Source: Rhipicephalus microplus
Taxonomy: Eukaryota; Arthropoda; Arachnida; Ixodida; Ixodidae
Direction of reading: 5' to 3'
NCBI RefSeq assembly: GCF_043290135.1
Contig: NC_134701.1
Coordinates: 4,387,001 to 4,451,000, forward strand
DNA length: 64,000 bases
Translations under genes and position numbers: made by a program
Shown here: positions 34,181 through 43,599 of the stretch, piece by piece
Numbering within the stretch: the first letter of the stretch is position 1
Layout of the letters: each line of letters opens with the position of its first letter
The notes under the pieces: generated by a model
The model's input: the letters and a program-made list of their open reading frames with translations, nothing else
Databases searched by the model: none
What the model was told of the DNA's origin: nothing

Positions 34181-35466
34181 AGTTATGAACTGTCGTAAAA
34201 CCGCATTAAACAATGTCACTTAGTGAGATGTAGTGTTTTTCAACATTACAAGTCGGGAACTACGATATCTAATGTGAAAGCGCATGAAACCGTCGTAATC
34301 TTGTAGAAAACATTGTAAAGTTGCGAGTAAAACGTTTTCAAACGATAGAAGTGCGAAGGTTAAGTTAGGTTGAGTTATGTTAGTTTAAGCTAGGTAGCGT
34401 CCTGAAACCACCAAAAACGACGTCATCTAACGAGATAGTGTTGTTTTATTGCGAGTACAAAACTGCGATAGGTGAAATGTTGTGAAAGCACACAAAACGG
34501 CATGAACAAGCCAAATACTGCGTGTTGTACCGTTACAAGTGCGAAACTGCTATGTTGTGATATTCTCGTTAAAGCGCATGCAAGCATCGTGAAACGTTAA
34601 AGAATGATGTCATTTAGCGAGAGACAGCGTTCTGTACTGTAATAAGTTGGTGAAAAACTGTGAGGTCAAGCAAATATCATAATTGTGAACGAAGCAGTGT
34701 AATTGAGCGTATACAAGTGCGTATTGAGCGTATATACAATTGAGCGTATATACATATAATAATTGAGCGTATATACAAGTGCGAATGTTAGGTTAGGTTG
34801 AGATATCAACCGTCGTAAAACCGCATTAAACAATGTCACTTAGTGAGATGTAGTGTTTTTCAACATTACAAGTCGGGAACTACGATATCTAATGTGAAAG
34901 CGCATGAAACCGTCGTAATCTTGTAGAAAACATTGTAAAGTTGCGACTAAAACGTTTTCTAACGATAGAAGTGCGAAGGTTAGGTTAGGTTAGTTTAGGC
35001 AAGGTAGCGTCGTGAAACTACCAAAAACGACGTCATCTAACGAGATAGTGTTGTTTTATTGCGAGTAATAAACTGCGATTGGTGAAATGTGAAAGCACAC
35101 AAAATGGCATGAACAAGCCAAATACTGCGTGTTCTACCGTTACAAGTGCGAAACTACTATATTGTGATATTCTCGTTAAAGCGCATGCAAGCATCGTGAA
35201 ACCTTAAAGAACAATGTCATTGAGCGAGATACAGCGTTCTGTACTGCAATAAGTTGGTGAAAAACTGTGAGGTTATGCAAATATCGTATTTGTGAACGAA
35301 ACAGTGTAATAGAGCGTTTTTAGATACAAGTGCGAATGTTAGGTTAGGTTAAGATATGTACCGTCGTAAAACCGCATTAAACAATGTCACTTAGTGAGAT
35401 GCAGTGTTTTTCACCATTACAAGTCGGGAACTGCGATATCTAATGTGAAAGCGCTTGCAACCGTCG
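34181..35466 (+). repeat. Complex satellite block 24, two ABC trimers with TATATAC expansion
   Basis: A 1,286-bp block, about 50 bp over the usual two-trimer size because of a local TTGAGCGTATATAC repeat in C. The second B lacks TTGT before GAAAGCACAC near 35088. Confidence 0.9.
34701..34779 (+). repeat. Local TTGAGCGTATATAC micro-repeat in subunit C
   Basis: TTGAGCG followed by TATATAC-type sequence is repeated four times where other C subunits have one GAGCGTTTTTAGATACAAG. This copy has one more unit (about 18 bp) than those at 40970 and 51089. Confidence 0.85.
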
Positions 35467-36103
35467 TTAGGTTAGGTTAGGTTAGGTTAGGTTAGGTTAG
35501 GTTTGGTTAGGTTAGGTTAGGTTAGATTAGGTTAGGTTGGGTTGAGTTGGGTTAGGTTAGGTTAGGTTAGGTTAGGTTGGGTTAGGTTAGGTTAGGTTAC
35601 GTTACGTTAGGTTAGGTTAGGTTACGTTAGGTTAGGTAAGGTTAGGTTACGTTAGGTTAGGTTAGGTTAGGTAAGGATAATTTGGTTGGGTTAGGTTGGG
35701 TTGGGTGTTGTTGGGTTGGGTTGGGTTGGGTTAGATTGGGTTAGGTTAGGTTACGTTAGGTTAGGTTAGGTTAGGTTACGTTAGGTTATGTTAGGTTAGG
35801 TTAGGTTACGTTAGGTTAGGTTAGGTCAGGTAAGGTAAGGTTACGTTAGAATAGGTTAGGTTAGGTTACGTTAAGTTAGGTTAGGTTAGGTTAGGTTAGG
35901 TTTGGTTAGGTTAGGTTAGGTTAGCTTAGGTTAGGTTAGGTTGGGTTGGGTTTGGTTAGGTTGGGTTAGGTTAGGTTAGGTTGGGTTAGGTTAGTTTAGG
36001 TTAGGTTAGGTTATGTTAGGTTGGGTTGGGTTAGGTTAGGTTAGGTTAGGTTAGGTAAGGTTAGGTTAGGTTAGGTTAGGTTAGGTTAGGTTACGTTAGG
36101 TTA
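35467..36103 (+). repeat. Degenerate TTAGG tract 25 (long class)
   Basis: A 637-bp tract. The landmark is AAGGATAATTTGGTTGGG (about 35674) with no TTAGGTAAGG run after it, a form shared with tracts 29, 32 and 35. Confidence 0.95.
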
Positions 36104-37346
36104 AGGTATGAACCGTCGTAAAACCGCATTAAACAATGTCACTTAGTGAGATGCAGTGTTTTTCACCTTTACAAGTTGGGAACTGCGATATCTGATGTGA
36201 AAGCGCTTGAAACCGTCGTAATGTTGTAGAAAGCAATGTAAAGTAGCGAGTAAAATGTTTTCTAACGATAGAAGTCCGACGGTTATGTTAGGTTGAGGTA
36301 TGTTAGTTTAAGCTAGGTAGCGTCGTGAAACCACCAAAAACGACGTCATCTAACGAGATAGTGTTGTTTTATTGCGAGTACGAAACTGCGATAGGTGAAA
36401 TGTTGTGAAAGCACACAAAACGTCATGAACAAGCCAAATACTGCGTGTAGTACCGTTACAAGTGCGAAACTGCTATGTTGTTATATTCTCGTTAAAGCGC
36501 ATGCAAGCATCGTGAAACCTTAAAGAATGATGTCATTTAGCGAGAGACAGCGTTCTGTACTGTAATAAGTTGGTGAAAAACTGTGAGGTCATGCAAATAT
36601 CGTAATTCTGAACGAAACAGTGTAATAGAGCGTTTTGAGATACAAGCGCGAATGTTAGGTTGGGTTAAGATATGAACCGTCGTAAAACCGCATTGAACAA
36701 TGTCACTTTGTGAGATGCAGGTTTTTTCACCATTACAAGTCGGGAACTGCGATATCTAATGTGAAAGTGCATGAAACCGTCGTAATGTTGTAGAGAGCAT
36801 TGTAAAGTAGCGAGTGAAACGTTTTCTAACGATAGAAGTGCGAAGGTTATGTTAAGTTGAATTATGTTAGTTTAACCTAGGTAGCGTCGTGAAACCTCCA
36901 AAAAAGACATCATCTAACGAGATATAATTGTTTTATTTCATGTACGAAACTGCAATAGGTGAAATGTTGTGAAAGCACACAAAACGGCATGAACAAGCCA
37001 GATACTGCGTGTTGTACCGTTACAAGTGCGAAACTGCTATAATGTGATATTCTCGTTAAAGTGCATGCAAGCATCGTGAAACCTTAAAGAACGAAGTCAT
37101 TTAGCGAGAAACAGCGTTCTGTACAGCAATAAGTTGGTGAAAAACTGTGAGGTCATGCAAATATCGTAATTGTGAACGAAACAGTGTAATAGTGCGTTTT
37201 GAGATACAAGTGCGAATGTTAGGTTAGGTTAAGATATGAACCGTCGTAAAACCGCATTAAACACTGTCACTTTGTGAGATGCAGTGTTTTTCACCATTAC
37301 AAGTCGGGAACTGCGATATCTAATGTGAAAGCACATGAAACCGTCG
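36104..37346 (+). repeat. Complex satellite block 25, two ABC trimers plus truncated A
   Basis: A 1,243-bp block with GCAGGTTTTTTCACC in the second A and TTTAACCTAGG at its A-B junction. The same marks recur in blocks 32 and 35. Confidence 0.9.
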
Positions 37347-37674
37347 TTAGGTTAGGTTAGGTTAGGTTAGGTTTGGTTAGGTTAGGTTAGGTTAGGTTAG
37401 ATTAGGTTAGCTTGGGTTGAGTTGGGTTAGGTTAGGTTAGGTTAGGTTTGGTTTGGTTAGGTTAGGTTTGGTTTGGTTAGGTTAGGTTAGGTTAGATTAG
37501 GTTAGCTTGGGTTGAGTTGGGTTAGGTTAGGTTAGGTTAGGTTAGGTTGGGTTAGGTTAGGTTAGGTTGGGTTAGGTTAGTTTAGGTTAGGTTAGGTTAG
37601 CTTGGGTTGGGTTGGGTTAGGTTAGGTTAGGTTAGGTAAGGTTAGGTTAGGTTAGGTTAGGTTTCGTTAGGTTA
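37347..37674 (+). repeat. Degenerate TTAGG tract 26 (328 bp)
   Basis: Intermediate length. TTAGATTAGGTTAGCTTGGG occurs twice about 100 bp apart, and there is no AAGGATAATTTGG landmark. It ends TTTCGTTAGGTTA, as do tracts 33 and 39. Confidence 0.95.
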
Positions 37675-38917
37675 AGTTATGAACTGTCGTAAAACCGCAT
37701 TAAACAATGTCACTTAGTGAGATGCAGTGTTTTTCACCTTTACAAGTTGGGAACTGCGATATGTATTGTGAAAGCACTTGAAACCGTCGTAATGTTGTAG
37801 AAAGCAATGTAAAGTAGCGAGTAAAACGTTTTCTAACGATAGAAGTGCGAAGGTTATGTTAGGTTGAGGTATGTTAGTTTAAGCTAGGTAGCGTCGTGAA
37901 ACCACCAAAAACGACGTCATCTAACGAGATAGTGTTGTTTTGTTGCGAGTACGAAACTGCGATAGGTGAAATGTTGTGAAAGCACACAAAACGGCATGAA
38001 CAAGCCAAATACTGCGTGTTGTACCGTTACAAGTGCGAAACTGCTATGTTGTGATATTCTCGTTAAAGCGCATGCAAGCATCGTGAAACCTTAAAGAACG
38101 ATGTCATTTAGCGAGATACAGCGTTCTGTACTGCAATAAGTTGGTGAAAAACTGTGAGGTCATGCAAATATCGTAATTGTGAACGAAACAGTGTAATAGT
38201 GCGTTTTGAGATACAAGTGCGAATGTTAGGTTAGGCTAAGATATGAACCGTCGTAAAACCACATTAAACAATGTCACTTTGTGAGATGCAGTGTTTTTCA
38301 CCATTACAAGTCGGGAACTGCGATATCTAATGTGAAAGCGCATGAAACCGTCGTAATGTTGTAGAGAGCATTGTAAAGTAGCGAGTAAAACGTTTTCTAA
38401 CGATAGAAGTGCGAAGGTTATATTAGGTTGAGTTATGTTAGTTTAAGCTAGGTAGCGTCGTGAGACCACCAAAAAGGACGTCGTCTAACGAGATAGTGTT
38501 GTTTTATTGCATGTACGAAACTGCAATAGGTGAAATGTTGTGAAAGTACACAAAACGGCATGAACAAGCCAGATACTGCGTGTTGTACCGTTACAAGTGC
38601 GAAACTGCTGTAATGTGATATTCTCGTTAAAGCGCATGCAAGCATCGTGAAACCTTAAAGAACGATGTCATTTAGCGAGATACAGCGTTCTGTACTGCAA
38701 TAAGTTGGTGAAAAACTGTGAGGTCATGCAAATATCGTAATTGTGAACGAAACAGTGTAATAGTGCGTTTTGAGATACAAGTGCGAATGTTAGGTTAGGT
38801 TAAGATATGAACCGTCGTAAAACCGCATTAAACACTGTCACTTTGTGAGATGCAGTGTTTTTCACCATTACAAGTCGGGAACTGCGATATCTAATGTGAA
38901 AGCGCATGAAACCGTCG
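37675..38917 (+). repeat. Complex satellite block 26, two ABC trimers plus truncated A
   Basis: A 1,243-bp block. GGTTAGGCTAAG (near 38229) and GGACGTCGTCTAACG (near 38476) mark the start of the 4,650-bp higher-order repeat copied at 42.7-43.2 kb. The second C (ATAT at 38618-38621) is the empty equivalent of the retrotransposon insertion site. Confidence 0.9.
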
Positions 38918-39100
38918 TTAGGTTAGGTTAGGTTCGGTTAGGTTACGTTAGCTTAGGTTAGGTTAGGTTTGGTTAGGTTAGGTTAGGTTAGGTTAGGTTA
39001 GGTTATGTTAGGTAAGGTTTGGTTAGGTTAGGTTAGGTTAGGTTGGGTTAGGTAAGGTTAGGTTAGGTTGGGTTAGGTTTGGTTAGGTTAGGTTAGGTTA
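38918..39100 (+). repeat. Degenerate TTAGG tract 27 (short class)
   Basis: A 183-bp tract with a private TTCGG pentamer near 38932, entered through GCATGAAACCGTCG. Both marks are shared with tracts 30 and 34. Confidence 0.95.
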
Positions 39101-39772
39101 AGATATGAACCGCGCTAAAACCGCATTAAACAATGTCACTTAGTGAGATGCTGTGTTTTTCACCATTACAAGTTGGGAACTGCGATATCTAATGTGAAAG
39201 CGCATGAAACCGTCGTAATCTTTAGAAAACATTGTAAAGTAGCGAATAAAACGTTTTCTAACGACAGAAGTGCGAAGGTTAGGTTAGGTTAGGTTAGTTT
39301 AAGCTAGGTAACGTCGTGAAACTACCAAAAACGACGTCATCTATCGAGATAGTGTTGTTTTATTGCGAGTATTAAACTGCGATAGGTGAAATGTTGTGAA
39401 AGCACACAAAACGGCATGGACAAGCCAAATACTGCGTGTTCTACCTTTACAAGTGCGAAACTGCTATATTGTGATATTCTCTTTAAGCGCATGCAAGTAT
39501 CGTGAAACCTTAAAGAACGATGTCATTTAGCGAGATACAGCGTTCTGTACTGTAATAAGTTGGTGAAAAACTGTGAGGTTATGCAAATATCGTAATTGTG
39601 AACGAAACAGTGTAATAGAGCGTTTTTAGATACAAGTGCGAATGTTAGGTTAGGTTAAGATATGTACCGTCGTAAAACCGCATTAAACAATGTCACTTAG
39701 TGAGATGCAGTGTTTTTCACCATTACAAGTCGGGAACTGCGATATCTAATGTGAAAGCGCTTGCAACCGTCG
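39101..39772 (+). repeat. Complex satellite block 27, one ABC trimer plus truncated A
   Basis: A 672-bp block with CTATCGAGATAG in B and TTCTCTTTAAGCG at the start of C. Confidence 0.9.
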
Positions 39773-40449
39773 TTAGGTTACGTTAGGTTAAGTTAGGTTA
39801 GGTTAGGTTAGGTTAGGTTTGGTTAGGTTAGGTTAGGTTAGGTTAGGTTAGATTAGGTTAGGTTGGGTTGAGTTGGGTTAGGTTAGGTTAGGTTAGGTTA
39901 GGTTGGGTTAGGTTAGGTTAGGTTAGGTTACGTTAGGTTAGGTTAGGTTACGTTAGGTTAGGTTAGGTTACGTTAGGTTAGGTTAGGTTAGGTAAGGATA
40001 ATTTGGTTAGGTTAGGTAAGGTTAGCTTAGGTTAGGTTAGGTTGGGTTGGGTGTTGTTGGGTTGGGTTGGGTTGGGTTAGGTTGGGTTAGGTTAGGTTAC
40101 GTTAGGTTAGGTTAGGTTAGGTTACGTTAGGTTATGTTAGGTTAGGTTAGGTTACGTTAGGTTAGGTTAGGTCAGGTAAGGTTAGGTTACGTTAGAATAG
40201 GTTAGGTTAGGTTAGGTTACGTTAGGTTAGGTTAGGTTAGGTTAGGTTTGGTTAGGTTAGGTTAGGTTAGCTTAGGTTAGGTTAGGTTGGGTTGGGTTAG
40301 GTTAGGTTGGGTTAGGTTAGGTTAGGTTAGGTTGGGTTAGGTTAGTTTAGGTTAGGTTAGGTTATGTTAGGTTGGGTTGGGTTAGGTTAGGTTAGGTTAG
40401 GTTAGGTTAGGTAAGGTTAGGTTAGTTTAGGTTAGGTTACGTTAGGTTA
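39773..40449 (+). repeat. Degenerate TTAGG tract 28 (long class)
   Basis: A 677-bp tract with the AAGGATAATTTGG landmark at about 39992 and the full GTGTTGTTGGG cluster after it. It is copied as tract 31. Confidence 0.95.
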
Positions 40450-41724
40450 AGGTATGAACCGTCGTAAAACCGCATTAAACAATGTCACTAAGTGAGATGC
40501 AGTGTTTTTCACCTTTACAAGTTGGGAACTGCGATATCTAATGTGAAAGCGCTTGAAACGGTCGTATTGTTGTAGAAAGCAATGTAAAGTAGCGAGTAAA
40601 ACGTTTTCTAACGATAGAAGTGCGAAGGTTATGTTAGGTTGAGTTATGTTAGTTTAAGCTAGGTAGCGTCGTGAAACCACCAAAAACGACGTCATCTAAC
40701 GAGATAGTGTTGTTTTATTGCGAGTACGAAACTGCGATAGGTGAAATGTTGTGAAAGCACACAAAACGGCATGAACAAGCCAAATACTGCGTGTTGTACC
40801 GTTACAAGTGCGAAACTGCTATGTTGTGATATTCTCGTTAAAGCGCATGCAAGCATCGTGAAACGTTAAAGAATGATGTCATTTAGCGAGAGACAGCGTT
40901 CTGTACTGTAATAAGTTGGTGAAAAACTGTGAGGTCAAGCAAATATCGTAATTCTGAACGAAACAGTGTAATTGAGCGTATACAAGTGCGTATTGAGCGT
41001 ATATACATATAATAATTGAGCGTATATACAAGTGCGAATGTTAGGTTAGGTTGAGATATCAACCGTCGTAAAACCGCATTAAACAATGTCACTTAGTGAG
41101 ATGTAGTGTTTTTCAACATTACAAGTCGGGAACTACGATATCTAATGTGAAAGCGCATGAAACCGTCGTAATCTTGTAGAAAACATTGTAAAGTTGCGAG
41201 TAAAACGTTTTCTAACGATAGAAGTGCGAAGGTTAGGTTAGGTTAGGTTAGTTTAAGCAAGGTAGCGTCGTGAAACTACCAAAAACGACGTCATCTAACG
41301 AGATAGTGTTGTTTTATTGCGAGTAATAAACTGCGATTGGCGAAATGTGAAAGCACACAAAATGGCATGAACAAGCCAAATACTGCGTGTTCTACCGTTA
41401 CAAGTGCGAAACTACTATATTGTGATATTCTCGTTAAAGCGCATGCAAGCATCGTGAAACCTTAAAGAACAATGTCATTGAGCGAGATACAGCGTTCTGT
41501 ACTGCAATAAGTTGGTGAAAAACTGTGAGGTTATGCAAATATCGTATTTGTGAACGAAACAGTGTAATAGAGCGTTTTTAGATACAAGTGCGAATGTTAG
41601 GTTAGGTTAAGATATGTACCGTCGTAAAACCGCATTAAACAATGTCACTTAGTGAGATGCAGTGTTTTTCACCATTACAAGTCGGGAACTGCGATATCTA
41701 ATGTGAAAGCGCTTGCAACCGTCG
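40450..41724 (+). repeat. Complex satellite block 28, two ABC trimers with TATATAC expansion
   Basis: A 1,275-bp block and copy of the block 24 type. The B near 41335 has GATTGGCGAAATGTGAAAG, again lacking TTGT. Confidence 0.9.
40970..41030 (+). repeat. Local TTGAGCGTATATAC micro-repeat in subunit C
   Basis: Three TTGAGCG words with TATATAC spacers in 61 bp, one unit fewer than at 34701. Confidence 0.85.
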
Positions 41725-42324
41725 TTAGGTTAGGTTAGGTTAGGTTAGGTTAGGTTAGGTTTGGTTAGGTTAGGTTAGGTTAGATTAGGTTAGGTTGGGT
41801 TGAGTTGGGTTAGGTTAGGTTAGGTTGGGTTAGGTTAGGTTAGGTTACGTTACGTTAGGTTAGGTTAGGTTACGTTAGGTTAGGTAAGGTTAGGTTACGT
41901 TAGGTTAGGTTAGGTTAGGTAAGGATAATTTGGTTGGGTTAGGTTGGGTTGGGTGTTGTTGGGTTGGGTTGGGTTGGGTTAGGTTGGGTTAGGTTAGGTT
42001 ACGTTAGGTTAGGTTAGGTTAGGTTACGTTAGGTTGTTAGGTTAGGTTAGGTTACGTTAGGTTAGGTTAGGTCAGGTAAGGTAAGGTTACGTTAGAATAG
42101 GTTAGGTTAGGTTACGTTAGGTTAGGTTAGGTTAGGTTAGGTTAGGTTTGGTTAGGTTAGGTTAGGTTAGCTTAGGTTAGGTTAGGTTGGGTTGGGTTTG
42201 GTTAGGTTGGGTTAGGTTAGGTTAGGTTAGGTTAGGTTGGGTTAGGTTAGTTTAGGTTAGGTTAGGTTATGTTAGGTTGGGTTGGGTTAGGTTAGGTTAG
42301 GTTAGGTTAGGTTACGTTAGGTTA
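41725..42324 (+). repeat. Degenerate TTAGG tract 29 (long class)
   Basis: A 600-bp tract with the shortened landmark form and a 3-bp loss giving TTAGGTTGTTAGG near 42031. Confidence 0.95.
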
Positions 42325-43271
42325 AGGTATGAACCGTCGTAAAACCGCATTAAACAATGTCACTTAGTGAGATGCAGTGTTTTTCACCTTTACAAGTTGG
42401 GAACTGCGATATCTGATGTGAAAGCGCTTGAAACCGTCGTAATGTTGTAGAAAGCAATGTAAAGTAGCGAGTAAAATGTTTTCTAACGATAGAAGTCCGA
42501 AGGTTATGTTAGGTTGAGGTATGTTAGTTTAAGCTAGGTAGCGTAGTGAAACCACCAAAAACGACGTCATCTAACGAGATAGTGTTGTTTTATTGCGAGT
42601 ACGAAACTGCGATAGGTGAAATGTTGTGAAAGCACACAAAACGTCATGAACAAGCCAAATACTGCGTGTAGTACCGTTACAAGTGCGAAACTGCTATGTT
42701 GTGATATTCTCGTTAAAGCGCATGCAAGCATCGTGAAACCTTAAAGAACGATGTCATTTAGCGAGATACAGCGTTCTGTACTGCAATAAGTTGGTGAAAA
42801 ACTGTGAGGTTATGCAAATATCGTAATTGTGAACGAAACAGTGTAATAGTGCGTTTTGAGATACAAGTGCGAATGTTAGGTTAGGCTAAGATATGAACCG
42901 TCGTAAAACCGCATTAAACAATGTCACTTTGTGAGATGCAGTGTTTTTCACCATTACAAGTCGGGAACTGCGATATCTAATGTGAAAGCGCATGAAACCG
43001 TCGTAATGTTGTAGAGAGCATTGTAAAGTAGCGAGTAAAACGTTTTCTAACGATAGAAGTGCGAAGGTTATATTAGGTTGAGTTATGTTAGTTTAAGCTA
43101 GGTAGCGTCGTGAGACCACCAAAAAGGACGTCGTCTAACGAGATAGTGTTGTTTTATTGCATGTACGAAACTGCAATAGGTGAAATGTTGTGAAAGTACA
43201 CAAAACGGCATGAACAAGCCAGATACTGCGTGTTGTACCGTTACAAGTGCGAAACTGCTGTAATGTGATAT
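42325..43271 (+). repeat. Complex satellite block 29, part left of the retrotransposon
   Basis: A, B, C, A, B and the first bases of C, broken at GTGATAT by the element. Together with 48751-49046 it forms an ordinary two-trimer block of about 1,243 bp. Confidence 0.92.
43268..43271. repeat. Target-site duplication ATAT, left copy
   Basis: ATAT directly abuts the TG end of the LTR. Unoccupied copies of this site read GTGATATTCTCG, so a single ATAT was duplicated. Confidence 0.93.
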
Positions 43272-43451
43272 TGTCGCGCGTGAACAAGAGGGACTTCAGG
43301 TAAAGAATACCGCGTAGTCACAGAGGTGCAGGTCAGGGACACCACAACCAAAAACAAAAGCCTCGGCGAGAGCGCGCTAGCCCAACAACTTCTTCCTCGT
43401 TTTTCTCCTCGATGCGGGCTCGTGCTCGCCGCAGTTCATGGCCAGGTGGCA
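43272..43451 (-). repeat. 3' LTR
   Basis: A 180-bp LTR with TG...CA ends, identical to the copy at 48567-48746. No clear TATA box or AATAAA signal is visible inside it, so promoter and polyadenylation positions are not assigned. Confidence 0.96.
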
Positions 43452-43463
43452 TTATTCCCCCAC
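43452..43463 (-). promoter_or_regulatory. Polypurine tract
   Basis: Read in element orientation this is GTGGGGGAATAA, immediately before the 3' LTR TGCC. A G-rich purine run here is the expected primer for plus-strand DNA synthesis. Confidence 0.85.
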
Positions 43464-43599
43464 TGAAAAAAAAAAAGCATCGCCCCGATGCTCGCGCGAA
43501 TGGTAGTGGATAAGCGGAAGTAAAGCAGACATGCACACTGTGGGCACACTTAAGAAAAAAAAAACAACAACAAAAGAACAAGGCTGAGGCACGGTCCCA
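43464..43599 (-). other. Retrotransposon 3' untranslated region
   Basis: Sequence between the pol stop and the polypurine tract. It contains a second A-rich run on + (about 43553-43577, A9 then CAACAACAA). Open frames crossing it into the LTR have low-complexity Cys/Phe translations and are not considered genes. No env is present. Confidence 0.75.
43466..43491 (-). other. Hairpin followed by T11 in the 3' untranslated region
   Basis: In element orientation a perfect stem GCATCG-GGG-CGATGC (43491-43477) is followed by 11 Ts (43476-43466), just upstream of the polypurine tract. It looks like an intrinsic terminator or Pol III stop, but neither role is expected in a Pol II retroelement. Confidence 0.6.

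Noticed and set aside
43466..43491. Bacterial-type intrinsic terminator
   Set aside because: The shape fits, but it lies in a eukaryotic Pol II retroelement, upstream of the LTR where the RNA must still be read through. It is kept only as a structural note.
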